From Oxyruncus cristatus (lineage: Eukaryota; Chordata; Aves; Passeriformes; Cotingidae), in the NCBI GenBank assembly GCA_013399855.1, contig VXAY01004333.1, positions 285,622-349,621 on the forward strand: 64,000 nt of DNA, given 5' to 3'. Below, in pieces: positions 1 to 13,664 of this stretch. Both the position numbers and the translations under genes were made by a program. Below the pieces are notes generated by a model. That model ran no database searches. It was given only the letters and a program-made list of their open reading frames with translations, and was not told the origin of the DNA. How positions within the stretch are numbered: position 1 is the stretch's first letter; the number at the start of each line of letters is the position of its first letter.

Positions 1-1271
1 GAGACAAGGGGAGTGGGTTTTACTGTACTGAAAACTTTCATTTAAACAAAACAAAAAAAGGTTGTCACCTTGGTGTAGAGTAGCGGGAGAGAAGTAGTCC
101 CTAAAGTCATAGGAGAATGGGAGTAATAGGGGTTTTTTTTTGTTAATTTGGTGGTGGTTTTGGTTTTAGCCCTCGTAATCTATTAGGCTTCCTCTCAATC
201 TAGATTTACTATCTTTTTATTTCTGCTGGAGGCCATAGCATGCCGTTGCACTCTTGTGTGGAGTAGTCTTATGATTCATAGCCCCTCTTCCTTTTCCCTT
301 AATGGCCTTGATTTCTTCCCCTGAAGGTCTGTTGCCCCTGAATCCCCTGGCTGCCCTGAACAGAACAATAGAAAGTGGAAAGTTTGATCTGCTAGTCACA
401 GTCATTAGCCAAAGTTTCCAAAGGTACTGTGCAGAAGCAAACTGTATAGGCTTGCATAGCCTGCAAAGGTAATTAGTGTGCCCCTGGGATCCTTTTACAC
501 TGTGTTGAGCTTGCTAGTTGAGCCTGGATTTATGGCCTGCCTAAGGGAAATTGTAAATAACAGTTCTGAATGCTTTGGGAGTGGGAAGAGCACCAAAGTG
601 CTGTCTTATTTAAAACACAGGGCTGCCAAGGTTGAGTTGCCTTCACCATTCAAACCACACTCCTCTTTATGGTCTAGCACTGTTTTCCTACCTGTCTGCC
701 CTGAAGTGCTAAGTGAGCCCCAGAATGAGCCCTGCCTTCTGTGGAGGCACAGCACTGAGCCCGAGCTGACTGTTCTCTTCTGCAGGCTTTCTTCAGTGTT
801 GTGGTGAGCTCACTTCTTGTGGCCTCCAAGTACAGCCTCTTGCCTGGAGCTGCTCGGGACTTGTCTAAAGAAACCACTTCTAGATGTTGATTTATTTAAC
901 TGAAAAGTCTTCCTGTAACTGCTGCAGTTTTGTTGGAAAAATGTGTTTCGGGTGAAATTTCTAGTGAAGCTGCAGCAAAAGACAGGCTTTTTGCATTGAT
1001 CATGCGTGGTGTGAAGGAGGGAAGCAGAGGAGCAATGAACCTGGGACTTTCTCCTCTTGGGCGCTGTGGGTCCTTGCATCATCTAGGAAAACGAAAGGCA
1101 GCAAATCCTTTTCCACTCAACAACCTCACTCAGCTTTGAAAGGCTTTTGTTTCATGCTGATGTGGAACGTGAGGAGCTTCTGTCTTCCAGAAGTGGTTTC
1201 CTGCCTGGTACCAATCTTCAGTCGGTTCCTGTGCTCGTCATCAGCTGGCACACATCCATCTTGTGTGGTGA

Positions 1272-1397
1272 GGCACCAGCAAGGTCCCAAGGAAGCTTTG
1301 CTCCTGGAGGATGAAGTGGTTCCCAATACAGCACACCGGGCAGTCATCGGATGCACAGAGCTAGAGCTACCTATTATGGTACACCAGCAAGGTCCCC
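1272..1397. repeat. Dispersed 15-bp direct repeat
   Basis: The 15-mer CACCAGCAAGGTCCC occurs at about 1273-1287 and again at about 1383-1397, roughly 110 bp apart. The flanking bases differ, so this is not a clear long tandem duplication. It could be a remnant of a decayed repeat or chance similarity. No function is assigned. Confidence 0.5.
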
Positions 1398-3360
1398 TGC
1401 AATATTTTCTGAGCAGATTTCTGCAGAAATGGGCGACCCCTCATTGGAGGAGTGTGCTGGGGCCAGCAGCAAAATCTCCTGGAGAGAGAAATGGTGAAGG
1501 AGTGCTAAGGAGCACTGGCCACAGCGGTTAGAAGGAGATGTATGGCCTGCCCAGCAGTTCAGTGTAGAAGGGAGTGTAGACTCAGGGACTGGAGGGGACA
1601 GGTTGTTTAAGAGAAAGCAGAAGAAAAGCTATTTTTTCTGAGGGTGCCTTTTGTTCCGGTATTTGTTGCTACATGCACATCCAGAGAGGAAGGATGGGCA
1701 TTCTGTACCTGCTAGCTCAGCACAGCTGGATGCACAGCACCATAACTGTTGCGGAGCTGTAGAAGAGGAGTTTGAGTTTAGCCATTGGGGTAGAAAGCCC
1801 TAAGACAATCCTGAGAGGAGTTTTCCTTTGGACAGGCTGAGAGGGAACGGAAGAGGTGAGGGAGCCGTAGGCAGGGGCGCATGCCTGAGTAATGCCTCTG
1901 CTGGTGTCTGCTGGACTCCTGTAGCAGGTGAGTCATGCTACTCTTACTGCAAATAGCTCTGCTTACTGGGACAAAGTACACTAGGCAAATGTGGAAGTCA
2001 CTGGGAGAAAGCAAATCTGATGATCTTGAGGGTGGGGAGGGTGTTGCTTCTGGATCACTTTGGTCTCACTGGGTCATTGCCCTGGCAGCAGGGCAGCCTT
2101 TTCCTGTATCTTTGTGGAGAAAGGCAGATACTGCAGCTGACTCAGCACAGATCCCTTCCTTAGGGCTTGCTGGCATGAGCTGATGCAAGAGGTCTCATGG
2201 CTGAGGGCAAGAGTTCCCCCCTCCCCGTTCCATTCACTCCCTCTCCTCTCACATGCTGCTGCCTGAGTCAGGCTGGACCCAATGTCTTCCTGAGCCCTCT
2301 GCCAGGCAAGACACCCATCTTCCCTCTGGAGAAGACCAAGTGTGCTTTTGTCAGTAGTATGTGCTGTCTGATCTTGTCCCTGCTTCCTTTGGGAGATCTT
2401 CTGCTGGGGACAGTGTCTCTTGTGCTGTCTAAGCCCGGGGGATAGAGCTGGAGTGTGGGCTCACACCGGGCAGGGCAATTAAATGAATGAAGGGAAGCAA
2501 GAGTTTCCTTCCAGCTGTTCACATCCTGTGCTGTATCCGTCTCCTTGCTGGTGTCCCTGCTTTTGTCACTTTCTGGAGACGAATCTAGGATGATGGTATT
2601 AATTAAACTATTTAAGGGGGAGGAGAGGAGAGGAAGAGATGTATTTTTCTGGCAGATGCTACTGACAGGTTTAAAGAGCTTCCCATTAAAGTGCTGTGTG
2701 CTATCACTAATGACTGTACCTGAGCTCAGACAGCACAAGCCATGGTGTGGATTTGCACACAATTGCAGGCTGTTCAGTGGTTACATGGGTGACTGAGCTA
2801 CAGATTATGCTGCAAAATTAGAATGTCCAGACTTGAATGAACCAGTAAATAAGCTCTGGAAATAACTTTGCTGGAAAGGAGATGACATCTCAGGTTGGAG
2901 CAAGGAAGCAGGGGTATCCCTTAGATGCATAGTAGCAGAATGAGTGGGCATTTTGCTTCTCTTTAACTGTTGGGAGAAAAGAAAGGAAGAAACGCTGTTG
3001 AAAATCATAAGTTGTGTTTCAAAAGCCTGGAGAAGCTTGGCAAAGGCTTTCAGGCTGGTTAAGATGTCCAGCTGTGTTGTATCTTTCTCATTTATAGCTA
3101 GGTCAGTCTAACCTGTTACTCCTGTAAGTTACAAAGGCAATAATCTGAAAGGCTAAACATGGCTTAAGACTTTTTTTTTTTTTCCTTTTTTCTTATCCTG
3201 GAAAGCTAGAGGGGTGTGCTAGAAAGTTTGCTTCAGGATGAAGAATTAGCAAGTGCCCCAATGGAGCATGGAAGCCTCTGGGTGTTGGGCTATAGTGATG
3301 TCAGATTTGTAAAATAATTTTGCTTCCAGTCAGGTGTTAATATAAAGGGTGAGATTTATA

Positions 3361-3399
3361 TCTTTTTTCTTTTCCTTTTTTCTTTTCTTTTCTTCCCCT
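3361..3399 (+). repeat. 39-nt pure polypyrimidine tract followed by an acceptor-like CAG
   Basis: An uninterrupted run of T and C ends just before ACCTCACAG at 3400-3408, so the segment looks like a strong 3' splice site. A GTGAAG donor-like site lies at 3521. No coding homology is seen between them, so it is annotated only as a pyrimidine tract and possible decoy or cryptic acceptor. Confidence 0.7.
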
Positions 3400-3970
3400 A
3401 CCTCACAGAAGCATATAGGCTCTGAGATCCTGAAGCATTCCAAGTTTACAATTGATTTTCTTCTCAGTTTTCCTCTCCTGACTCTTCAGTAGCAAGCATG
3501 GCCAAGGCAAGGCAAGGCAGGTGAAGCACTGGAAACCACAGGCTCTGAAGCTATTCTGTGTAATCTGAACGGGCTCAATAAATAACTCTGCAAAGCATTC
3601 CTGAATCGGAGGATGTGGAAAACATCTGACTCCTTTTCAGTGCATTGACATGTGAATTTGCTCTGCAGTAATGTCAGTTCTCTCCACTGACAGGTCTGAT
3701 AAGATCAAGGTTTTTAAGCCACCTACCTTCTGTTTATGTAACCAGCCTTCCCCTCTCTGAGTCATTTGACGCGGATCTGGTAGGAGTGATCACAGGTGGA
3801 TCCACTGAACGAAAAATCTTAACTGGCTCACTTGAAGTGACCATTAATTGTTAAATGTTACAGAACCGCTTTGTTTAAAGAGCAGCCACATACTGTTCCA
3901 ACGTTGAGATGGGATGTGAGTTTCTGGAAATAGTACTGCTACATTTTGGATAGCTTTGTGCGAGAACTGT

Positions 3971-3983
3971 AAAAAAAAAAAAA
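3971..3983. repeat. A13 homopolymer
   Basis: A run of 13 A is followed by TAAAATA. No retroposon body or target-site duplication is recognisable upstream, so it is treated as simple low-complexity sequence. Confidence 0.8.
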
Positions 3984-6900
3984 TAAAATAGTATGCAGTA
4001 GGAGCTCTCCAACTGCTCAAAAAAAGTGCTATGCATGCCTTTTATCAAATGCCTGGGGGCTCAATTTATGCAAGAGTGGAAAAGGTTATTGGAATTACAG
4101 TACTCTCCTTATAAGTATAAATCTTCCTTGTTCTACACTGCTTTCCTCACTACAATCAAATTACAACTCATAATCTGTTCGCCTCTTTTTCCTCAGTATT
4201 CCCTCTGAATTTCTTTTCCTTTTTTGATGGTCAGAATGGGCATAGGCTCTTCAAGGGACACAGTGTCTGCCATTAGGGCGTGGACTCCCATCTTTACTTT
4301 AACCCTACAAACTATATTCTGGAGCAGAGGTGCCCTTGAAGCATTGTCCTGAATCCTGAATAACTGTTCCATTTGAGGCAGCAAATTTGAAGTTAATTTA
4401 TACAAGGTCTTAAAGGAGAGTAAAAGGAATATCTTTCTAAAGCTCCTTGGAAGGTTAGCTGTTTGGTTAATGCAGGAATTGCAACAGAATCTAATTTTAA
4501 TCAGTTTTTCCATTTCAGTTGCTGAAAATCATGTGTGTTGTCAATGTGACAAAAAGCCCAAGGAAATAATTGTATTTGAGGTACTTTTTTATATGACCGG
4601 TCAATTGGGAATGCAATTAAGATGGAACACTGCAGTTGTTACACTTGTGATGATGACAATCAGATGAGATTAGAGTACACTTGCAGTTTCCCCAGTTCAG
4701 AACACAGCTTGCATTTTTATCATTTAAAATGTCTGTCTTCTAATTGTTCCAGACCAACTCCAGCAGTCTGGGTGTGCTCAGTATACCAGATCTTACCCTC
4801 TGTCATGCAAATACTTGTAACTGTATCTGTTCAGGATTGTAATTATATTTTTATGGATTTTTTTTTTTCTTTCGGCTTTAATCTGAGCAATGTCAAACAG
4901 ACTCATAGGTCTGCTCATGCCTCTTGCATGGCTAAAAGCTCACTGCTTTTGAAAGGAAATGAAGAGGGGCTTTTCTCTTGCCCTTCTGAATTCCTGTGCG
5001 TTGTCTCAGCTGCTTGTACAACCTATGACTTCAGACTATAAGGGAGTGTTTAAGATTGATAGTTAAATCCAGAAAGTTGCCTTGCTTGCAACTCTTGGAA
5101 GAGCTCTTTGAAGGTAAAGTGATGTTAAAGCCTTACTGTAAGAGTAAATTGTGAAGTGTCTGTTCGCCCTGCTGCTTTTGGTTTGTTGTTTGTTGGGTTT
5201 TTTTCTTGTTATTCGACAGCTGCTAAATGGCTTTCCCTTGCTGTGTAGATCCAAGCTAATGTTCAGCGTTTTGGAGGGTTGCTGGTAGCAAAAGCTTCAG
5301 ATAACACGTGTGCATGCATCCGTGCAAGCCCTGTCCAAAGTGATGGATGCTGCTATCAGGACGTGGGTGGTCTGCATCTTCAGCTGCTGGGCACCAGTGC
5401 AGGGCCCCTGCCAGCCTCCCTCCTGAGAGTGGGTCTCAGTAGTACTGCCAGGGAACCCTCTGGGCAGGAGGAGAGTGCTGCCCCACAGTTGTCAGGTCTG
5501 CTCCTTCTCACCAGCAAGTTAAAGCCTTTCCACTGTGCCCTGCCCAGTGCCTGAGCTCCAGCTGCTCTGCGTATTTTGGCTTGGAAACTATCACATACTT
5601 TGCAGTTGCATGGGTTTGGTAGTGCATCACTGGGGTGTATGCCTCATAGAACAATAGAATACAATCCCATACCTTTGTGATCTGAAAGGTATTTTGTGGC
5701 TTTTTGTTTTTCCTCTGAGAAATTCAAGTGGTTTGGAGACAGTGATGTGACAGTCTGTCATTTGTGTTTCTTAAATTTTTTTTTTTTCCTAGCAGGAAAC
5801 TGAATTTATTAGAGAGCGTCAGAGAGAAGTAGTACATATAAAGCATATTGTGCTATGAATGTTGCCTTACTGAGTTTTAGCTACCCTGTTCCTTGTCTGT
5901 GTCCCTGCACTTGGCAGAACTTGAAAACAGGATGGGATTGTGTTGGAGATGAGATGGGCAGCAACGTTCTCAGGAGTTGCCCTTAAGATAGATAGCATAA
6001 AGGGCTGGATTTTTTTTCCCCCCCAGATGCTTCTTCCAGTGAGGGCACAGGAATACACACATCTTTCTTGTGTGCATGTGTCAACTTTCTGCTGCAAAAG
6101 GAAGCACACACAGGTTCATAAATCACCTAGGAATGAATAGTGCTTTACTTCCCTTTCCTGCCTATCCCTCCAGGTTAGCTCGTCAGGAAAATGTACGCCA
6201 AGTTACGGCAACAGGATGTGCATAGAGGAAAAGCCATGGGTATGAGGAAGGTACATTTAGAAGTTATCTGTAGTGACTTTGAATATTCAAGTCCGGCAAC
6301 AAATGTCAGCACACAAATTCACATAAATATTTATGTGTCTTTAAAGAGGAACTGTAGTTTAACGAGGCTAGCCAAATTTCCATCCTCAGTCACGCAAACA
6401 TGACTCCTATTTTCTCACGAATAACATAACCCTGTGGGATTTTTACTAGTTCAAGTTAATTAAATTTCACTCAAAGCATGAAATGTGCAGCAAGTGCTCA
6501 TTGCAGTAATTCTACAAGTGCGTATGATTTAGTCAGATACAATAAAAAGTTCACTTTTGTTTTAATTTTTCAACAGTCTACAGAGTTTAATCGTACACAC
6601 TATATGAGTGCTCCTATCACTCATTTTTCTCTTTTCAAAAAAAGACCACTTGAAGTTGCATTGTGAATGAATTTGTTTGTAAGTCATATGCTGCAATTTC
6701 TGATGGACCTAGAAGTATGAGCTATGTTTTTGTCTTTTGAGAACATTTGGTCCCTTCTTAAATGACTTGTTCATACACTTACGTAGTTTTTAGAGATAAG
6801 TTGAGACCCAGGTGCTTGCTAGTATCTTGGAAACTTGTTTATTCACATTCTTTGAATTCTGGTTATGGTGAGAGAAGAAATCAGTTTACCAAAGTCTAAT

Positions 6901-9164
6901 GAATGATGTGCAAGTCTTCTCAATCACTACTCCAGTTTTGCGTATGTGAGCTGTGTGTCTGCTTTAGTACATAGTTTCAGTAAGGAGTCTTTCAACTGTA
7001 GATAATCTTGAATTTAGGCTTGGTATCTTAGAGAAAAAGGGTATCTGAAGAAGGTTCAGTGGTTTGGAAGTATGTCCCGTGACGAAGAGTCTGTGCTGAA
7101 CTGTGGCAGGAAGCATGGCTCAGTACTTGCATCAGAAATTCTGGATACATGTTCCTGTACCTCTCTGGCTGATTTCCCCAGCTCCTGGATGTCCCAGTAT
7201 TTCTCTCTAACTGGCTTGTGTTTGGAGGAGTTCAGGACAGGCTAACAATTCTTGTGGCTTCTTCTCCCAGCTTTCCGTCCTAGTCCCAAGGAAAAGCCAA
7301 CTGTCTTGGACAGCTAACTACTGTCTTGTGAAGTGATGCCTCAGTCCTCTCCCATGCAGTCAGGCATTTAAGTGCAAATACATCTCCATCAGTGGCTTAC
7401 CTCACGTATTCAATATATTAGGTTAAGGACATACATTTCATTCTGCTGTTGTTTATTCTCTGAGGGGAATAATCTCTCTGGCAGAAGCAGCAGAGCAGCA
7501 CAGTGTTTGCGCATGCCTCGGCTGGACGAGGACATAAGAAGTGCCTTGGTTCAGTGGAAGAGGGCAAGTTCTGCTGGAGTGCTGTACACTATAATTGATG
7601 ATTTTGTTAAAAATGCAGACGGGAAGACCTGTGTGCCCTGGTACTGAGACATAAGTAGGTTACTTTATGTGCTATCTGTTATCCAAACACTTGAGATGAA
7701 TTCCCTAGAGATACAAGGAGGGCATTTTCTCTGTGCAAGGTTGAGTTCAATAGATATTTAAGCACCAGGGATTGTTGTCCAAAATAAATAAATAAACAAA
7801 TCTCTAGAGTTTTCTACTTGATGTGAAACTGCTGTCCAGAAGGAACAAAGTGTCAATCTGTCAGCTCTTCAGGGACCTTTTCCAGTCCCATTGTTCCTAC
7901 CTCTCAGATTTCGGTCCTGTCCTGGTAGGCACCGTAGCTGTCTTCTGGATATAGAGCACTCAGTTTACAGTCAGAAAAAAGGAAAGTAACAAAAAACACA
8001 GGAGGCAGAATCAATAATGTGGTGAGGCAAAAAGCAATATAAGGGAAGAATATTTTTTATTTTACAGCAAGTAAAAATGGATAGAAGGCAGGAAGGAAAA
8101 ATAAAAGCAACTTAAAAAGATTGTCTAACGCTGGAAGTAGCTTATGTGGTGAAATTGCAACCAGCGTTCCTAATAAAATCCCATTTTTGTTTCATTTATA
8201 GCACTGACTTCAAAATGTTTTGGGGTTTTTTTGTTGTTTGGGGTTTTTTTTTTGCTTAGAACTTGACTGACTTGTTTTTCAATGCAGAAAGCCAAATCTG
8301 TATTTCTAGGAAGCTTAAGGAAAATTAATTAAAGAGCTTTTGAATTTATAGATCCATTAAAAAGGACTCTGCTTTGAAAGTTAAATAAATAAAGCTGTCA
8401 GCCTTAGTCATCTGTTTGGAAAAATGGCTTCTCTTGTATCTGTACAACAGAGAAACCCAACTGCTGCACTCCAATGCTTTGGAACTTGGGCAGGAGAAGC
8501 TTTGATTATATGAACCTTGACTCTACCCATATGAGTCTTTTCAGATGTCATGTGCGAGTTTAGAGTTGTGAATCAGCCTAAAGTGTTGTCCCATTCTGCT
8601 TATTTTTTTTTTGTTAGTGTCTGTGCTAAGTCTGGAACAAAATACACAAAATACTATCTGCATCTTTTAAATCTTTAACCTGATGGATTTGACTTTTTTA
8701 GGAGACAAACTTCATCCTTTTTGACTGAGTGTTGCATTTCAATAAAAAAGTATTTGTGCAGGTGCCTTTCCTCCTTTCCTGATCTTTTCTTTAATGCTGA
8801 TCTTTTCCTGAGAGCATGTGTTTTGTGTGGGTCTAGGGTCAGTAACATGTGCCAAACAGAGAAAAAGAATAGCCAATGCATGACCCAAAGAGGGAGAAGA
8901 AAGAAAAAAGAATATACAGTATGTACCACAGCTGCCTCTTCTCTCATGCTGTTGATAGGAGACAATGTGACAGTTACTCTTCTAAAATAAGAAATCTACT
9001 CCTGTCCAATGAAGAATAATAGCAGCAATTAAAGATTTCATGTCCTAGTTATTTTGGAAACAAAAAGATGGCCAGACAAAGCTGGCAGCATGTCATGCTA
9101 GCATGTATTAATGTGAATAGTACTGCTGTCTCACTGCTGTCTTTTGCTGGAATCCTGGCTGGGA

Positions 9165-9182
9165 TTTTTTTTTTTTTTTTTT
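9165..9182. repeat. T18 homopolymer
   Basis: Eighteen consecutive T on the + strand. It could be the poly-A end of a minus-strand retroposon, but no LINE or SINE body is recognised on either side. Confidence 0.8.
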
Positions 9183-12100
9183 AGTGCCTGGTGGGACTTG
9201 CACTGGACATACCAGTGCTTTTTTTCTGCCAGAACAGCTTTGGGTTTGATTTCTGTTTTGATTAGGAAACATTTATTTACCCATAGTCTCTGTGCCTCCT
9301 TCAGGCCACTGAGGCATGTCCTGCTTGCCCAGTGCTACTTGGTTCCAGGCCAACAGCTGCAGTGTGGCTCTGCCCATGGCAGCACAGTCAGGTGAAATAC
9401 CTCACGTGAGTGGACTTCTGGGAGAAATAACCCACCTGCCTGTCCAAGCAGGAGAGGGCCTTTTATTTACGTGTCTGATCTTTTCTGCCCTGATTGCTGG
9501 GAGTAGTCTAAATCTCAAAATGACAGTGCAGGAACTGGCTGGAGCTTTTGCCCTGCAGGAGAATTAATTTCACAGCAGCTCAGGGACAGCCTAAGCTGAC
9601 CTGGCTCTCCTGTTCCGGATATGCATGTCCTTCCCTGGCTGATGCTCCCACCTACTGCTTGACCCTACAGGGATTCAAGGGTGTAAACGAACAGAAAACT
9701 GTTTATTGTTTCATTTGGTTTTAAGTCAGTTTTCCCCTGGTCTTTCTCCTCACAAAGCTCACCTCCAGATTGGATAAGCATAGACAGACAAAGGAGGAGA
9801 GAAGGAGCAGGTGCCTCTGGAGTCAAGGAGAGACTGCATGGGCTATGAAAGAAACTTGTCTTGCCATAATACCATGCTTTAGAAGCAGTTTAAGAGCCCT
9901 TGTGGCTTGCTTGTAGTGCAGATGAATCAATTCTTGCAAGCTTACTGCAGGAATCTTGGGTCAGGAAATTCTCTTAATGTAAACAGATTAGGCTGTTAAA
10001 AGTCACCATGAAGCTCGACTTTATTCAGTGTGGGTCATTCTTCAGTGTGGGATTTAAAACTTATTTCTTGCAGGCTTTTTAAAGATTAGATAGTGTTTAA
10101 TTGCATCTTGGCAGAGACAGCAGGTCTAATATGTTTAGAAACATATGTCTTGGACAGGTTGACACTTCCTCTCAGGATAGCTGTCTCTGAAGTAGTAACA
10201 GATGGAAGTCCTTCCACCTCTTCCAGGCACTGACTAACTAGACTTCAAGAAGAATGGATAAACTGGCAGCAGAGAAAAACGATTCTTAAAAATAATTTAC
10301 AGAGGTCTGTATGGCTCTAACTTTACTTACTTAATCTTTCAGAGTGAGAATACTGGTTTTGGATTTATTTAAAACTTCTAAAGCTTAGTTGGAGAACCAA
10401 ATGTGATTGAGTCCTGGTTATGAGATTTAGCCTTTTCTGCCTGGCTTTTCTTAGCAACATCCAAATTAGTGGATAAATAGAAGCCTCCAGTCCACCAAAA
10501 CCAACAAATAATCTGTGATTCAGAGTAAAACATTGTGATCATGAACTTGGCAGTGCTAACCTTGAGCAGCAGAAATACAGACCATCAATCTGATGTTTCG
10601 GTATTGGAAAGAACCATAGCTTTGAAAAGGTCATCTTCTCGCTGTCCCATCAGTTTTACTCAGTAAATTTTACCCTTCAACAAGACTATTTTTTGCCTTT
10701 GGGATAAAAAAAGGTTAGATCTTGAACTGAGAGGCGAAGATGTTTGTGTCTAGGATAAAGATGCTGAAAGATGCTGTTTGCACTGAATTGTATGACCAGA
10801 TCATATGAGCTTGGTCTCTTACTCAGAGCGTTTGCAAAGTCTTTGGAATTGTCACAATGTTTGGTTTTGAGGGTTTATTTGTTTGTTTTGTTCGGGGGGG
10901 GGTGGTGTGGATTGTTGTTGTTCTCTTTTGCCTTTTTATTTATTTTTTTCTGCTTGCTGAATTAATTTTTGATTGCTATTTAGGTGGCTGCCTGAGAACG
11001 TCTGACTACAGCATATCCATTTCTGTTTTAAAATACACTGTGTGAAATAGGAAATACAAAGGGAAACTTCTGGATTTACGTGTTTAGGCTTCAGCTCTGT
11101 CATGTTTGTTTTGTTGTAAATGGTAGTACTGAAAAGAGTGGGTTTTGCTTTCTCAACACTGCAGCAGAATAGTGCTTATTCTTTGGAGGAGACCTCTATG
11201 AGAAAGGTGTGCTACAACACTTGCTATAATATATTAGGAGTATTCACTAAGATTTATGCGAAAACAAATTTTTCCTGATGATTCTGAATTGGAATACTGG
11301 TCTGCAAAATGTTACACTCAATTCTAATTTCAAGTAGGATTTTAGCAACTTGAATTGAAGTTACTACTGCCAGAAGGCTAAATGCTGAAGCAAATAATCT
11401 CTAAGTTGTCTTTTTTTTTTTTTTAATACTGCATGACGGTTATACTTGTACAACTTGTAATTGGTATGAAATGGTACTTTTGAAATGTAAACTTTGAGAA
11501 AATTTCCAGATGGGCATTCAGTGTAAAATGCATTAGGTTTAATTTCACTGAGAAGTTAAGTGTTAAATTATTACATATTTGAGGAACCTAGACATACAAA
11601 TTGTCAAAATTTCAATTTTCTGTTTGCTCTGCAAATTTGTGGATCAGGACAGGAATAGGATGTGGTTGGCAAAACCATCCCATATTGTCTGTACCTGGAG
11701 AGGTTGGCAGCAACGTGGTTACCTATGAAAGTGTCTGATCCTGCTCCAACACAGGTACATGTTCAGAGGAGTGCTGTCAGTGTGATGTGGGTTTAGGGGA
11801 CAGCACAACTGCTGCCTATGTATCCACTAGCATGGTCCTCAGAGTACCGGTGTTTTCCTGGAGGTCTCCAAGGAAAAGTCTTACTGCACGGGGACTGTGC
11901 TGCAACTGTGATCCCAGTAAGAGGCTGATGTTCAGTAATTATTGGATATAGTGTTCTGTTACTGTGGTCGCCATGTGGGAGAACTGGGTTTGCACTCTTG
12001 TAACTGCACCATAGCTCCCCAGGTGAACCCTGGGGGAATCTCCCATCAGCTCCTGATTTTAGAAAGAGCAACCCTGCTCACCCACATCCCTCTCGGTAGC

Positions 12101-13567
12101 CTCTTTCTCTCTGCTGGCTTTGACATTTGCTGTGTTCAGCAACTTAATCCAGCCAACAAATAAACAAAAACTCACTTTGCTGAGCCGATTTTCTGCTCTT
12201 TTGTTGAAATATCCAATTAGAGAGCAAACAGATGCAAATGTCAGAGGTAAATATCAGGAGAGGTGAGAATGCAGGAAGGTAGACTTTTGTGATGACAAAC
12301 TGCATCCTGACCAGCACTATGTCTTGAAACTAAATCTGTAAACAGAGCAAAGGTGTGGCAACACATTACAGCTCTCAAAACACCACCAATGTCAGAATTT
12401 TCTGCCTCATGTTGCCACCTCCTGAATTTTGCCAAGTTAACTGGTTTTGTAATTGCACTCAAAATCAACCGTGCAAGGTGATGTGGCTTAAACAAAATAA
12501 AGTAAAAGTACCTCTTGAAATATTACTGTGTCAGTTCCTCTGCTCTTTTTTATAACAGATCCACCTTGGGATTACTGTGTTCTTGCAACAGCAGTGGAAG
12601 TGGTACAGATAAGAGAACCATAACCAGTAGCGTGCTCTTTTCTTCTCATGCCACAATGTCTGTATGCCTTCAGGATGAACTCTATGTAGATGAATTTCCT
12701 GTGTACTTCAGAGTACGCTTCAGATGGAGCAAAATCAAAAGGGAAAAAATCTGAGCATCATTCTCTGATGAAAACTGAATTCTTGAAGTGTAAAGTTTTC
12801 TAATGGAAGGACACAACGTTGGTCTGACATGGCTACAGTCTTTGGACTCCACTAAAGGAAGTTAAAAAAAGGATGGGTGAGGAGTGGTGTGTCTGTTGGT
12901 TCCAGCTGAGCTGGCCACCCTCCCGTGGAAAGGTTAGGGAAGGGAAAAGACTCTTTCACTCGACTATTTTTAATGGCAAGTCAGAGTCTTATTGGAATTC
13001 TGAAATATTAGCAGCAGACTGATGAAGCACTACATGGAAAGTATGGCATATGGGTGTCTTAGAGGCCAGGAGGATTGCCTAAAAAATAAATACATATATA
13101 CATTTCTTCTTATAAAACTATACCGTGAGATAGAACTTTCTACAGAAAATGTTTGACTTCTCTGGCATCTTCCTGTGCTGGAGAAACTGCGAATGCTTTG
13201 TTCTGGGTCAAGTTTAGTGTCTGTGGTCTCTGGAGATAATGTGGTACTTTCAAATGCTATATGTGTGTTTTTTCCTCATGCCTTGATTCCTGGATCACAC
13301 GTTTTCACTGCAGATTCTTTCCCTGCAAACTAGTCTGTTGTATCATGGGAACCCTTAAGCAACAAGGACAGACTGAGGTGGAAGTAAATATCAAAATACT
13401 AAAATTTCTCATGGGATAAAACCTCCCCATCCCACACAGACAGCATATATAATCTATTGTTGGCATAGTCTTCCATGCAGTGCCTTCATATCTCTTCCTC
13501 TGCATCAAGTTCTTAGTGACCAGAGACTGGCTTACAGAAAACACTGTAATCCAGAACGGCCTGAAAC

Positions 13568-13664
13568 AGGCACATGGTGTGGCTCTTGGGGATGGTCCTG
13601 TGCAGGGCTAACGCTTGGACTCGATGATTCTTGTGGGATCCTTCGAACTCAGCATATTCTGTGT
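13568..13664 (+). mobile_element. CR1-type LINE fragment, truncated 3' end
   Basis: The segment carries hallmark words of the avian CR1 3' terminus in the expected order: GGCACATGGTGTGGCTC, GGATGGTCCTGTGCAGGGC, CTTGGACTCGATGATTCTTG, then CGAACTCAGCATATTCTGTG at the end. The last bases correspond to the short ATTCTATG-type terminal units of CR1, here decayed to ATTCTGTG. Only about 100 bp of the element remain and there is no reverse-transcriptase frame upstream, which is the usual 5'-truncated state of CR1 copies. The match is from memory of the family consensus; a RepeatMasker search with an avian library would settle the subfamily and the exact 5' limit. Confidence 0.85.

Larger units (their letters stand above)
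1..13567 (+). other. SLC22A23: Intronic DNA, probable SLC22A23 intron 3 (5' part of window)
   Basis: No supported exon is visible here. Open frames up to about 160 codons occur on both strands, but they lack recognisable domains and their ends do not coincide with plausible paired splice sites. The stretch holds simple-sequence DNA listed separately: pyrimidine tract 3361-3399, A13 at 3971-3983, T12 at 5776-5787, an AAAT run near 7782-7800, T10 at 8244-8253 and 8603-8612, T18 at 9165-9182, G9 at 10894-10902 and T14 at 11411-11424. Assignment to the SLC22A23 intron is an inference from the + strand exon at 48548. The upstream exon boundary is outside the window, so part of this stretch could instead be intergenic or belong to an unrecognised transcript. 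Confidence 0.6.

Noticed and set aside
2268..2762. 164-codon reverse-strand open frame
   Set aside because: Random-looking composition and no recognisable motif.
3409..3520. Possible cryptic exon between a strong acceptor (CTCACAG) and GTGAAG, with an ATG in good context at 3498
   Set aside because: The ATG frame would end with two bases at 3520, whereas exon 4 needs one base from the preceding exon, so direct splicing to 48548 is out of frame. No homology seen.
5645..5670. CATAGAACAATAGAATAC as the reversed terminal repeat of a minus-strand CR1
   Set aside because: Two ATAGAA words resemble the CR1 end, but the following bases do not match the CR1 3' region.
7372..7647. 91-codon + strand frame with a plausible-looking C-terminal half
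   Set aside because: The later residues look less random by eye, but no family is recognised and there is no donor or acceptor at matching positions.
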